A stretch of 26,345 bases of DNA from contig JALLBK010000865.1 of assembly GCA_036940085.1 (NCBI GenBank), forward strand, positions 1 through 26,345. The letters are read 5' to 3'. A program made the translations under genes and the position numbers. Of this stretch, positions 1 to 10,898 are shown piece after piece; positions within the stretch are counted from its first letter, which is position 1; each line of letters starts with the position of its first letter. The notes beneath the pieces were generated by a model. It was not told the origin of the DNA, did no database searches, and saw nothing but the letters and a program-made list of their open reading frames with translations. Origin of the DNA: Discostella pseudostelligera. Lineage: Eukaryota > Bacillariophyta > Thalassiosirophyceae > Thalassiosirales > Thalassiosiraceae.

Positions 1-41
1 GACAGAAGAGATCTGTTCAACTTCAAGTAGTGATCACAAAA

Positions 42-88
42 AATATCTTGGCGATGCAAAGATCCAAGAGACGCAATATCTTGGCGAT
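42..88. repeat. 33-bp-spaced direct repeat around the first start codon
   Basis: The 14-mer AATATCTTGGCGAT occurs at 42-55 and again at 75-88. The first copy overlaps the ATG at 54. It is either a small tandem duplication in the leader or a paired regulatory element. If it belongs to the leader, the ATG at 177 becomes the more likely start of the kinase/nucleotidyltransferase. Confidence 0.6.
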
Positions 89-3000
89 CCATACTCCCGC
101 CATTTTCGCCTCTTCGATTTCTCGTCGCCGCCACAGCCCGGCCGGCCACGCACACTCGAAACTCGCACCTCGAACCATGACGGACATCACGGCAATGGCG
201 TCGTCGTCGTCACTCCTGAGCATCATCCTGAGCACCAGCGACCAAGATGATGGTGGCAACAGTGCTCTTGTTGGTGGCAGCCGTACCAACAATGACAGCA
301 GTAGCAACAACAAGGAGGGTGGCGGATGCGTCGATCCCGGTGTTTCGTCGATGCGACCATCGCCAGAGCCGCTGCCGCTGCCACGGCATCACCAATCACT
401 AACCTCCGCAGTCCAATGTCTTTCCACCTACGAATTGCTTCGTGAAATCCAGATATTGGAAAATTATCGTCGAGACAATGGAGACTTGTATCGCAAAGTT
501 AGAACATTACTGTTTCTTTATGCCATTCATCGATTCCATTTCCCCGAGAGGAGGAGAATTCGGAGATTGCGCAATTCGAATTCTACATCATTGGATTCTG
601 CGAGAGACGATTGCGGAGAGAAAAATAACGAAACGACAAAATCAGCTACATCGTTTACAAAGAGTACGACAGCATTCTGTCCCATGGGGTATGCCGCCCT
701 ACTTGATCGGCGATTCGATGATGCTATTGATTATTTTCTTGCATCTGTCCAAGAGGATGCAATATTTATATCGCCTGATGACCATGATGATAGTGTGCTT
801 GATCCAAACACCAACAACGATGATGAGGATTATGGGGGAATCGATGGTGATATTGGTAAACACCCTACACCACGGTATGTTGTGCCTCAGCAAATATCTC
901 TCCTATCCAATCTCAATTGCACATCACCAAAAACGAATGGTCTCGCGGTGATAACAACCACAGTGACACCTAGTGGCAGCGCACCCTCTTGTCATCCTCT
1001 CGATGAAGAGGAAAATTTTCCATCTATTGTTGGAAGTGGCTCAGTGGGACTGAAGCAGTGGAACAACCCTAGTGTTGGCGCAACATATACATCATCATTG
1101 ACATCATCACCACAGCATTCTCGGCAATGTCATTATCGTCTGCCGCTCCCATCAGACGCTACATCATCGGCCTTGGCCAAGGCATATCGTGAACTGGCAT
1201 TCCAAACCCTTGCGGGTCAGGTTCGAAATTCGGTACGCTCCCACCCGGGGAATGAATGGATGTTTCGAATGTCGGATGTGAATGAGCAGCCGTTGCGCTG
1301 GTTGGAGGAGATGTCCCAACTACGACACCCAACTCAATCAACAGAGACAGGTGATAGTCATCGCACCTCCTCTGTGCTACTGATAGAAAGAACTCCGGTG
1401 CGGATGGATCTATGTCACTCCTGCTGGTCAGATATTTTCTTCTTGGCAATGGATTATCCAGAGGCGGCACGTGTTATCAACTGCTCTGTGGATTTGGCCG
1501 TCCGAAAATCATCGTCCAATGATGGTGGTGGGAATAGTCATAATCATCGTCCTACCCCACCAATTGAATGTCGACTACAACTCACCACAACCAATCCTGG
1601 AACAATCAAGCTAACGAGTGTGGATTTACAGTCCTCGGTGACGCTAACTCACGTCTCGCAGGTGTTTGCCTATGGAGCCGATCACCTCGGATTGCTCAAG
1701 GCAGGATTGGTAGCGTCCGGAATAGTACCCCTGGGATTGGAGGAGAGATGCAAAAGCGGTTGCAGTGGAGATGATGTGCCCCTTGAGGAATTACTGTCCG
1801 TCATGATGATACCACCAACGAAGACTCCCGTGGGTACTAATACCTCTTCATCATCCGAATCTCCTGACGGCGAACGACAACACCGATGCGCGTATGGAAT
1901 AGAACTGACGACACATGTTCGTAATATTCCCAAGGGTTCTCGCCTCGCTGTCTCAACCAACCTCCTTGGATCGATCATCGCCGTATGCATGCGCGCCACC
2001 CGACAGATATTGTCGACCTCCGGCCCTCTCCTTGAGTCCGAACGTCGACTTGTCGCCGCCAGGGCAATTCTGGGGGAATGGCTTGGTGGGAGTGGCGGTG
2101 GATGGCAAGATTCGGGAGGACTATGGCCAGGATTGAAACTAATCTGTGGCGTGCTATCGACAGAAGGCGATCCAGAGTTTGGAATTAGCCGTGGGAGACT
2201 ACTACCTAGTCATCATCTGCTGAAGGAGGATGAGGCGCCGGAATCCTTGCTGCATGAAATGGAGAAGAGTTTAATTTTGGTTCATGGCGGCATGGCCCAA
2301 AACGTAGGGTGAGTGAATATCTTGAAAGGTACATATTGTTGCTGTGTCCATTCATCGCATCGGAATATTGATGTCCCCACGTCTACCTTCTACTTCAGTC
2401 CTATCCTTGAGATGGTGACGGAAAAGTACTTGCTCCGAGAGGAAGAGGAATGGCGAGCAAGACATGCATCCATGGAAATACTAGATGATTTGTTACTCGC
2501 CATTCGTCGGAGTGATGTCAAGGCGATTGCAAAACTGGTCACGAGAAAGTAAGTGCAGTATCAAAGTCTTGAAATTGTCCATCTTCAGTTTGCGTCGTTT
2601 AATTATGTGCACCTCCACAGCTTCTTTGGTCCAATTCGCACAATCATTCCGATGGCGACGAATATATACACCGAGACGCTAATTGAAAGGGTGCAAGATC
2701 ACTTTGGGGAAAAGTTCTGGGGCTTTGTCATGTGTGGAGGTATGTCAGGAGGTGGGATGGGCTTCATGTTCGATCCAACTGCCAAGGACGAGGCACTGAC
2801 GGTGCTCGAATCAATTATGTTACAGACCAAAAGAGAGATGGAGAATTCATTGCCGTTTGCGATGAATCCGGTTATTTTTGACTATAACGTAAACGAGCAA
2901 GGAACTGTTGCTGAATTATGCTGTGAGGATCCGAGTGGCGACATCAATGAAACGAAACACAAGCCTGCCAATGCGAATGAAAGCACAACACGCCAAAACC

Positions 3001-4579
3001 TGGTTGATCTATTGGATCAACTAGGCTTCGACACGAACGAGCAAGAGCAGGTGAGATCGGATCTTCAACTTGGAAAAATTGGACTAGCCAACAATCGTCT
3101 TTCGCATGAGTCAGAATTGTCAGATGTTATCCCAAGCGACGTTATTGTCATAGATGAAGGCTCAATTTCGGAAAATGTTCGAAAGCGTGGCTTAGATGCA
3201 TTGCAGTCTGGATCGGTTGGTTGTGTAACTCTCGCAGCTGGAGTTGGCAGCCGTTGGACTCAGGGCGCAGGCGTGGTGAAGGCCCTCAATCCGTTTTGTT
3301 GCATTGGTGGGAAACATCGATGCTTCTTGGACGTGCATCTTGCGAAAAACCGCCGATTGGGAGCGGAAGTGGGCATGCCAATACCACACGCCATCACCAC
3401 AAGTTGGATGACAGATGCAGCCATTTCCACGTATGTAGAATCGCTCGACGATGTTAATGGTGTTTTCCTATCGAAAGGACAGTCTATCGGACTCCGCATG
3501 ATCCCGACCGCGCGTGATCTGAAATTTCTTTGGGAGGAACAATCACACCAGATGCTGGATGAACAGTCAGAGAAAGTTCGTGAAAGTGTTCGTTCTGCAC
3601 TATTGAGTTGGGCAGAATCTAACGGGGAAGGATCGGATTACAGGGACAATTCACCAGCACAGTGTTTAAGCCCCGTGGGCCATTGGTACGAGTTTCCAAA
3701 CCTCCTACTGAGTGGGACTCTTGCGAGGATGATACGATGCCGCCCTCGACTGAAGACTTTGATGCTTCACAACATTGATACAATAGGGGCAGATGTTGAC
3801 GCTGAGATTCTGGGCAAATTCCTTGAAACAGAGTCGACCTTGGCTTTTGAGGTTGTTCCACGTCGGATTGAGGATGTGGGCGGCGGACTTTGTCGAGTAA
3901 ACGGTAGACCTAGATTGGTTGAGGGATTGGCCTTGCCGAAAGTAGAAGATGAACTCAAATTTTCTTAGTGAGTAGGAGTACTCCTTCCTTTGAGAAATGT
4001 TTCAGTTCACGAGCATCCACTGACACTTCGCTTGTATTTCTTTGTTCGCAGTTTCAACAGCCTCACAACTTGGATAGATATTGATAAGGTGAGAATGGAC
4101 TTGTTACTTATATCGCTATGTTACCACTCCATTCGATAACTGAACTTTTTCGTTCTCCTCCAGCTCTTATCGAAGTTTGGGCTCGACCGCAATGACATAC
4201 TTGAAAACTCAAGAAATATTCCACGCTCAATCAACTCGTTTTCAAGGCGCCTTCCCACTTATGTCACCATTAAAGATGTCAAAAAGAGATGGGGAAAAGG
4301 CCAGGTAAGTTTCACCCGCTGCAAGATAGCATCCTTCAATATTATTTTTCAACTCTTGTTCAAACTCCCGTTCGAAATTCGACGTACGATTAGGAGGATG
4401 TATATCCTGTTGCTCAGTATGAAAAGCTCTGGGGAGATATGACTGCGGTCGAAGACATGGAGTGCTCATATTTTGTCGTGTCGCGCCAACGTGGACAGCA
4501 ACTTAAAGACCCGGCACAGCTTGATGGCTGGAGTAGAGATGGAGGTGCAGCGTATTTAGATTCGATCTGTTCGTGGTAG
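54..4579 (+). CDS. Fusion of fucokinase-like GHMP sugar kinase and sugar-1-phosphate nucleotidyltransferase
   Basis: I join six exons: 54-2308, 2399-2548, 2621-3967, 4052-4088, 4164-4304 and 4394-4579. Four introns start GTGAGT, GTAAGT or GTGAGA and all end in AG; the phases join cleanly into 1371 residues. Residues about 115-165 are an alpha-helical N-terminal block ([19 protein letters not shown]). About 445-850 is a GHMP kinase of fucokinase type: substrate loop [18 protein letters not shown]-loop counterpart [11 protein letters not shown] near 625, [13 protein letters not shown] near 680 and [10 protein letters not shown] near 841. From about 1000 comes a nucleotidyltransferase: [19 protein letters not shown], then [15 protein letters not shown], ending in [20 protein letters not shown] and a Trp before the stop. 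The likely role is phosphorylation of a free sugar followed by activation to a nucleotide sugar, as in salvage; the sugar and nucleotide are not determined. Ser/Asn/Asp-rich stretches (about 180-370) look like inserts. The start at 54 is the first in-frame ATG; 177 (MTDITAM) is an alternative. No targeting signal is clear. Confidence 0.85.
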
Positions 4580-4641
4580 CAAAGGCTGTGATGTGTTGCA
4601 TGTGCGAGGGATGAGGGATGACAACCAAGGATGTTCCACTC

Positions 4642-7375
4642 TCACGACGACATAACGCGTGCAATATATGAATCGTCTTCACTATCATCGCCCACTCCTC
4701 CTGAATCATTAAACCCAACGAACATTAAATTCGGCGAATCCCTTCCCGCGGCTGTCGACGCAAGTGACTGAATAGATGCAAAAGATCGAATAGATTGTAA
4801 GGACGTTGATGCAGCTGCGACGTAGGATCTCATTGGGCCGGGGTAGGTTGGAGGGAACAACATCGACTGCTGATCTGAGTGAGGAGTAATATCAAATGTG
4901 GATGATAATGGTGCCGTGAGTGCAGTGAAGGGGCTGCGATCATCGGCACTAGATACGTGCGGTATTGGGGGTGGCGGATCGATGTGCTGTGTGTTGATCA
5001 TTATCTGTGAGAAAGACTGCAACCTGGGAGGCGAGGGAATCATTCCATTAACTTCGCCGTCCACCCGTGCTATTTCCATTCCCAACCTTGACATGCGAGG
5101 CATTTGCGACGTTATCAATCCAGCGTGCAACGCAGGTAGCTCGTATCGATTCCAGAAGAAAATCATTGTATGAAACAAGAATAAAGTGGTGGATGCAAGC
5201 GATGCATATGTGAACTGGATAATGAATGGTGAGCAATCATCAGCAAAATTTTGTGGATAGCTGGTAACCGAAATAAAACAAACTTACTCCGATTGGACAT
5301 GAGAAGAAGTAGACATGGAAGAGTGTGAAGTATAGAAAGAAGACTCTTGGGAAGAAATGCATGCCTTGGGCCGATCGAATACTGTTGTCCGACGAAACAC
5401 GTGAACAACAAGAATGGTGGGTATCAGAAGGTATCCGACCATCTCACAAGGACCATCATCATGTCAATGTACAACCATCCACTCACCTAATGGCCGAAAA
5501 CACCTCACATATCCACACCATGCTCAACACACTAAACGCCAAGAACTTATCCCCACCGTAAAATTCAATTAGAAAAAATATCATCCCCACCATAATGGGA
5601 ACAAAGACTAAATTCTCCAACACGTGATCTAATATCAATCCACCCAATGGCATACCATGTCGGACTCGAGTCTGTAATTGCAACGTGAACTCCAACATTC
5701 GATCTTGTGTCTCCTGAAATGTAAATGACACCAACGAGGTTGTTAAGAAGAATATAAGGAGTGTTGATAATAGGATCCATAGTTTGAACGCCAAGAATCG
5801 GAGTAGTCGATAAAGTGGATATGTCTGTACTTTTGTCACGATGGATCCCAATGGTTGTTGCAATGCCGAAGGTAGGGTAAATGATGATGACGACGATGAC
5901 GACGGGAATTGCCTACGTTCATAGGCACCTCGACCAACCATAGTATTCTCATCCTTCTCCCCTCCCACTCCTCCCGCCTTCTTACTCGAAAAGGCATAAT
6001 GATCCATATCATACACATCCAAATCCAGCTCCTTCCTCGTTTTCCAATGATAGACAAATCGCGGAAGTGGCGGAGAGTGCTGCAATCCCAATATCCAATT
6101 CAGTACGACGGTATCATAGCCTACCCAGTGAAAGATGATATTTTGTGTGAATGGTTCCCCAAAGCAATGGTGGTCGGTAGACGAGGCAATGATAAATTGA
6201 GTGGATATATTATGTTTGTGTTGGAGGGAGGGTTGCAGACGCAGTAGGCCTTGGGAGTGGGAGTAGGAATATATGATTGCCGAGTACTGCTTCAGCTGCT
6301 TCTCAGCGGAACTTTGCTTTTGACGACTTTGATCGTTGTCATGGAACTGGGTGGATAAATATCCATATCGGGCTAAGAAGGATGTGACTTCCTCGGTGCA
6401 CAGTTCATCGTCGTCATAAGCATGATCTCGTGCAACCATCCTACCAAGGAGTGACATTCTTTGTCTCGTCGTTATATCGTGCTGCTGCTGCTGCTGCCGA
6501 GTTGCGGAGGAGTGTCGAATGACGCAGGCAGTTGAATGATTGTAGTGGTTGGCATTGCCAGCGCTTGTATATTTGCCAATGACAATTTGTTCATCGTCAT
6601 TCGGAGGATTCTCTTTCCCTCCCCATCGTCGATGGATTGTAAATGCTCTGCTATGTCTTCGTACATTATCATCGTCATCATCAGAATCATGATTAGAATT
6701 GAAATCATCCAACTGCAATAAAATGTGATTGACATCGGCATCCTCTCGAAATCCTGGAATGCTCTTTAGACAGGATGTGGGTATTTTCTTCATGCCCGAC
6801 CAGGTACATGATGCCGATGATGATGATGATGATGATGATGATGAAAATGACGATGATGAAGCATCCGCATTAATATTCTTCCACTTGTACTTATGATATC
6901 GTGCCAATGCCCATCGTGCCAATTGGACCACTATGGAATACATGCTCACGCCTCGTCCTTCACCGATTAATCCAAAGAAGAAATATCCTGAACCAGTATT
7001 ACTAACTCCAACACCTTCTGCTGCTGCTGCTGCTGCATCAGTCATGGCATACTCGGCTTCACATGTTGCAGTTGCCCTGGTTCCCCCAAGCAGCATCATG
7101 TCATCATCACTACTAGCATCCCACCTACTACTGACATCATTTGCTGCATTAGTTGATTGCCATGACGATTGTTGTTGGCGTGATATCGATGCAATATCTT
7201 CCCGATGAACAAAAGTCCGATGGCTTAAAATGACAATGCAAAATCCACACACCGCCAAAAATAAAGCGGCATGTTCCAATATACTTCGTTGATGATGTGT
7301 GGTGTGACGGAGGAAGTAGTGTGAGACTTTGGAATGGGTGTGATAGAAGACTTGTTCCATCCGGGAGGATGACAT
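4642..7375 (-). CDS. Membralin family multi-pass membrane protein
   Basis: Three exons on the minus strand, 7375-5487, 5381-5288 and 5214-4642, are separated by introns of 105 and 73 bp with GTGAGT and GTAAGT donors. They join in frame to 851 residues. A membrane segment lies near residues 32-50 (HAALFLAVCGFCIVIL). A long Ser/Asp/His-rich luminal-type region follows, then FTQNIIFHWVGYDTVVLNW. The C-terminal membrane part is typical of membralin: LDHVLENLVFVPIMVGM, FFLIEFYGGDKFLAFSVL, then across the introns EVFSAISIRSAQGMHFFPRV, FHVYFFSCPIG and HTMIFFWNRYELPAL. The splice sites were fixed by these conserved blocks. Membralin (TMEM259 in animals) is an ER membrane protein linked to ER-associated degradation; the same role here is inference. 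Poly-Ser and poly-Gln tracts coded by triplet repeats enlarge the N-terminal half. The cytosolic tail after the last membrane segment is Ser/Pro-rich. The stop lies 62 bp from the stop of the convergent kinase fusion. Confidence 0.9.
6816..6844. repeat. (GAT)n trinucleotide repeat inside membralin
   Basis: About nine GAT units in a row, interrupted afterwards by AAAATGAC and more GATs, are read on the minus strand as a poly-Ser tract (codons TCA/TCG). A shorter run of CTG at 6480-6496 encodes poly-Gln in the same gene. Both are likely length-polymorphic. Confidence 0.85.
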
Positions 7376-8140
7376 GATTTATGATTTGTTGTTGGCGTTG
7401 CTGCTGGTATTTATTTGTGGCGTTGCTGCTAGTAGTGGATGTCTACTCAGCCCAACGAACCCCAACAACCCCGTTTTGCCCGTCGTCGCCACCCCGTCGT
7501 ATTCCTCCGTCGACCGCTTTGTCGTTTTGATATTGGGAAATCGAGAGGCTAGACAAATAACTATCGTCGTCGTCGTCGTCGTTTGTTGTTTGTTTCGTTT
7601 GGACGCTTGATTGACGCTTCTCTTGTCCGCCTTGCATTGCCTTCGTGCTGCATTTGGCGGGAGACGGAGCGTCCCCAAGATAGAGTAAGAGTGCCAACTT
7701 CAAATCTTCCACGTGGCAGGGAGGGAGTCTTTTCATCTTCCACGTGGAAGGACGAGATCTTTGATCTTTTGTACTCCAACGTAGGAGCTCGTAGGAGTAC
7801 GGGAAAATGGCGGGAGCAAGACCACACTCACATCTTTGGCCCTTTTGGGCGCGAACAGAGAACAAGTTCAACACTGCTTCTTTCTCATCCCGATCTCATT
7901 CATCGCATAATATCGCATCGATCCTGCTTCCTTCATCGCGATTCGCGATGCCAACATGTTGTTGTCAATGCTCAATAGAATAGGACTGTTGCCATTGCTT
8001 CCCTCTATCGAAAAGAATACGAGGATGGTATTACGTCTCCTTGGGTTTGGGGCCTCGCTAGAGATTTCGTATTGAATCGATAGAGAAAGAGCGAGATTGC
8101 CGGAGTAGATTTGGTATTTACATAATTTGAAGAGAGTCTC
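7376..8140. promoter_or_regulatory. Divergent intergenic region between membralin and the GT90-like gene
   Basis: These 765 bp separate two start codons facing away from each other, so they should hold both promoters. I see no convincing gene: the small open frames here are low-complexity and lack homology that I recognise. The stretch contains paired CACGTG boxes flanked by TGGCGGGA boxes (7653-7815, listed separately). It also has a short perfect inverted repeat CATCGCGA-T-TCGCGATG at 7934-7950. No clear TATA box is visible. Confidence 0.6.
7653..7815. promoter_or_regulatory. G-box pair flanked by E2F-like boxes
   Basis: TTTGGCGGGA lies at 7653-7662. CCACGTGG centres on CACGTG at 7710-7715, and TTCCACGTGGAA lies at 7738-7749 (CACGTG 7741-7746). 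TGGCGGGA follows at 7808-7815. CACGTG is the core recognised by bHLH and some bZIP factors; TTTGGCGGGA fits the E2F/DP consensus. The two CACGTG cores are 31 bp apart, near three helical turns. Similar combinations recur at three other places in the window. Function is inferred from motif identity only. Confidence 0.5.
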
Positions 8141-10849
8141 ATGATGTTCTACGACACTGGCAAGGAGCAAGAATTTGATGGACAAAGAGTAGGGACAACA
8201 AGGCATCTACGCCATCATGCAGCACGACGAACAATACTTACCTTCCTCATTCTGATTGCATTACAAACAATTCTTCAACGCTCATTTGAGGAAATTTATG
8301 TGGCCACTTCACGCGTCAACGTATCCCATTACCACAATGGAGAAGATCTCTTCCACATGAGGAGTGATAATATTATTTCGTCGGAATATGCACCGCCATC
8401 GTCATCGATATTGGACATGCATGCTGTTCCAAACAATTATGGTAACGATGATAATACAATCTACACCATTCGCGACGAAATACGAAATGAATACCAGCAA
8501 TGGCATACACTTGCACAAAATTTATCACATATACAACTCCAACCAGATACGAACTGGAAACCCACCATCGAAAATTGGAACAATCATCCACAGTTACGAT
8601 CACATCGTTTCCCATCTATCATAGAACGTGTTCAATACTACATGGGACCATGGTACAATACAACATCATCTACGCCAATGTACGGATCCGCCTTCCATAA
8701 CGACATATACATTCATCAAATGTCCACACGAAAATATGGCCCATACTCCTCCATACTTGTCAATTTGTACAATCTCAACAGGGATGCATTGTATGATTGC
8801 TATGAAAACAACAAGATACCGCAAGTCTTTGCACCGTATTGTCGAGATTACATCGATTTGGCAATTTTGCATGCAGAAGGTACAGCGAACATTCTACATT
8901 TTATTGGTGATGGATTGCCGTACATGAATGAGGAGATGAGGAAATATCCGATATTTGCCAAGGTTCGACCAATTTGTGGTGGAAAAGATGATAATGATGG
9001 TGTCAGGGATAATCCTATGGACTATGTCAGCATTGATGATATGGACAGTGAGATGTGTCAGCCTAACAACCGAATTGATTCGATACTACTATCTCTCAAT
9101 CGGAAACGACATTATGGTGTAGTCTCCTCTGTTCCAGTCAATGATATCCCATGGGAACAAAAGGTCGGCAAGGCCGTCTGGCGAGGAAAGTATGGTGACA
9201 TTATTACTCATAATGCAAGTATCAACGAGTACATGAAATATGCATTGGTATCGAATCATCTCAACTCTACGTTAGTGGATGCCAAATTTTCAAAGTCTAC
9301 TGAACATGCACCACACAATATGATTGGTCAGTACATGGATATGAAAGCACAGCTAAAACACAAATACATCATCTCCATCGAAGGCAACGATGTATCCTCC
9401 GGATTGAAATGGATGTTATTCTCGAATTCGGTGGTGTTCGTACCGCCATTCACCATGAGTAGTTGGGCCATGGAAGACATCTTGCAACCTTTTGTTCATT
9501 ACATCCCAATCAAGCGGGACATGTCCAATGTCGAAGCTATGGTACAGTGGGCAGAATCACATCCCGATGAGACGAAACTAATATCGGAACGTAGTACCCT
9601 CTTCATATTCGATTTATTATTTCACCCCGAGGCTATGGAAGATGAGAGAAAAGTCATGGTACGAATGATGGAGAGGTTCGAGCAAAACTTTGGATATCAT
9701 TCCGAGTGGAAACGACGGCAGAGTTCCATGAGAATTGATTGGAGCAAACATCCGTCGGATCGTAGGGATAGATTCCCGTCGGTGGAAGAGAGGGTCCGAC
9801 ATTTCATGGGGAAATGGTACCACAAGAACAGCAACGACGACAATGATGCGATGTCCATGCAAAGAACGAGGTCGAATTTTCACTTATTGTCACGCGTACT
9901 CCCGTTGAACAATGATATTATTTCAGGAGACAGTCTCTTTCTAGCATCGGGGCACATGCTCACTGAATGCGCCACTCAAAACAGTACAACCTATTCGCAA
10001 GACATTCGTCAATTCTGCAAATCGTCGCTACCACATTTCGATGAAAGACACACCGCCGACTTGAAATCCAATTCGTTCCATAGACTGCGCAAGTCGAAGA
10101 TTGGGCTGAATACGAAGTTTGCCAATGAATCTTCTTGGAGGAAGGATGACAAACAATTTAAAGATTCAAAGAGGGTACTGCTCGATGATACAATAAAGAT
10201 TCTTTGTTCTGGGAAGTGTTCACGTGCAGGGCAAAGGCTCAATGTTCCATACTTTACTGGATACCGACGAGGGAATGACGAGAACGCAATTCTTTGGCCG
10301 TTTGTTGTGAATAATAATGCATTCGACATAGCCACAGTGAGATGGAATGATGTGACGGACATGGATTTCGAAGACAAGATGCCGATGGCTATTGTGAGAG
10401 GTGGGTTTGATTTGCCGAGCACTTCCAATCCAAAGATGTTAGAGGTTGCTAGAGAATCATCCGACAGGATTGACCGCATTCGTGCAATGTTATCCTATCG
10501 ATATTTGATAGCAACCGAACGCGATAGTGGCGTGGATGAAGACCTCCTTTGGATGCTGCGAAGTTCAAGTGTGGTGTTGATGCCAGCACAGCGAAAAGTT
10601 TCTTCGTGGCTCATGGAGGACTTTCTTCAACCCAACGTTCACTTCGTTCCTATTGCCCCTGATTATTCAGATATTGATGAACAGATTCGATGGTGTGAAA
10701 ATAACATCGACGAGGTCGAGTTGATATCGGAGCGTGCGACTCTGTTTGTGCACGACATGCTTTTGGATAGGAACTCGGAAAAGGACAACGAAGAGGTGAA
10801 ATTTCAAGTGATGGAGAGGTATGCAGGGATATTCGGAGCCACCACTTGA
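8141..10849 (+). CDS. Type II membrane protein with two tandem CAP10/GT90-like glycosyltransferase units
   Basis: This is a single-exon ORF of 902 residues, starting at the first of two adjacent ATGs. A basic N-terminus (RHLRHHAARR) and a hydrophobic segment at about 31-46 suggest a Golgi-type signal anchor with the rest luminal. The first unit (about 145-525) has RFPSIIERVQYYMGPWY, WRGKYGD at 347, KYIISIEGNDVSSGLKW at 408 and SSWAMEDILQPFVHYIPI near 440. This is the conserved C-terminal pattern of the CAP10/GT90 family, which adds O-linked sugars to proteins or glycans. The second unit (about 541-902) repeats the order: RFPSVEERVRHFMGKWY, then YRYLIATERDSGVDEDLLW and SSWLMEDFLQPNVHFVPI near 820. 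The WRG and SIEGND motifs are altered in the second copy, so it may be inactive. Donor and acceptor cannot be told. The stop is 49 bp from that of the convergent antiporter gene. Confidence 0.8.
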   Translation: MMFYDTGKEQEFDGQRVGTTRHLRHHAARRTILTFLILIALQTILQRSFEEIYVATSRVNVSHYHNGEDLFHMRSDNIISSEYAPPSSSILDMHAVPNNYGNDDNTIYTIRDEIRNEYQQWHTLAQNLSHIQLQPDTNWKPTIENWNNHPQLRSHRFPSIIERVQYYMGPWYNTTSSTPMYGSAFHNDIYIHQMSTRKYGPYSSILVNLYNLNRDALYDCYENNKIPQVFAPYCRDYIDLAILHAEGTANILHFIGDGLPYMNEEMRKYPIFAKVRPICGGKDDNDGVRDNPMDYVSIDDMDSEMCQPNNRIDSILLSLNRKRHYGVVSSVPVNDIPWEQKVGKAVWRGKYGDIITHNASINEYMKYALVSNHLNSTLVDAKFSKSTEHAPHNMIGQYMDMKAQLKHKYIISIEGNDVSSGLKWMLFSNSVVFVPPFTMSSWAMEDILQPFVHYIPIKRDMSNVEAMVQWAESHPDETKLISERSTLFIFDLLFHPEAMEDERKVMVRMMERFEQNFGYHSEWKRRQSSMRIDWSKHPSDRRDRFPSVEERVRHFMGKWYHKNSNDDNDAMSMQRTRSNFHLLSRVLPLNNDIISGDSLFLASGHMLTECATQNSTTYSQDIRQFCKSSLPHFDERHTADLKSNSFHRLRKSKIGLNTKFANESSWRKDDKQFKDSKRVLLDDTIKILCSGKCSRAGQRLNVPYFTGYRRGNDENAILWPFVVNNNAFDIATVRWNDVTDMDFEDKMPMAIVRGGFDLPSTSNPKMLEVARESSDRIDRIRAMLSYRYLIATERDSGVDEDLLWMLRSSSVVLMPAQRKVSSWLMEDFLQPNVHFVPIAPDYSDIDEQIRWCENNIDEVELISERATLFVHDMLLDRNSEKDNEEVKFQVMERYAGIFGATT

Positions 10850-10898
10850 AGTCTGTGATATTATTCAATTATAGCTTTCTAGCTTACTGATAACAGTC

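Noticed and set aside
442..951. 169-codon plus-strand open frame near the left end
   Set aside because: It overlaps the kinase fusion, whose own frame carries family motifs ([19 protein letters not shown]) across the same bases.
54..4579. Bacterial contamination as the source of the kinase/nucleotidyltransferase
   Set aside because: The two halves look bacterial in family, but five introns with canonical sites and low-complexity inserts show a resident eukaryotic gene. Ancient transfer remains possible.
7443..7978. Open frames on both strands in the divergent intergenic region
   Set aside because: They overlap each other, lack homology and cover the motif cluster expected of a promoter.
9617..10479. 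Minus-strand open frames inside the glycosyltransferase gene
   Set aside because: They are shadows of a plus-strand gene with clear domain motifs and show no motif of their own.
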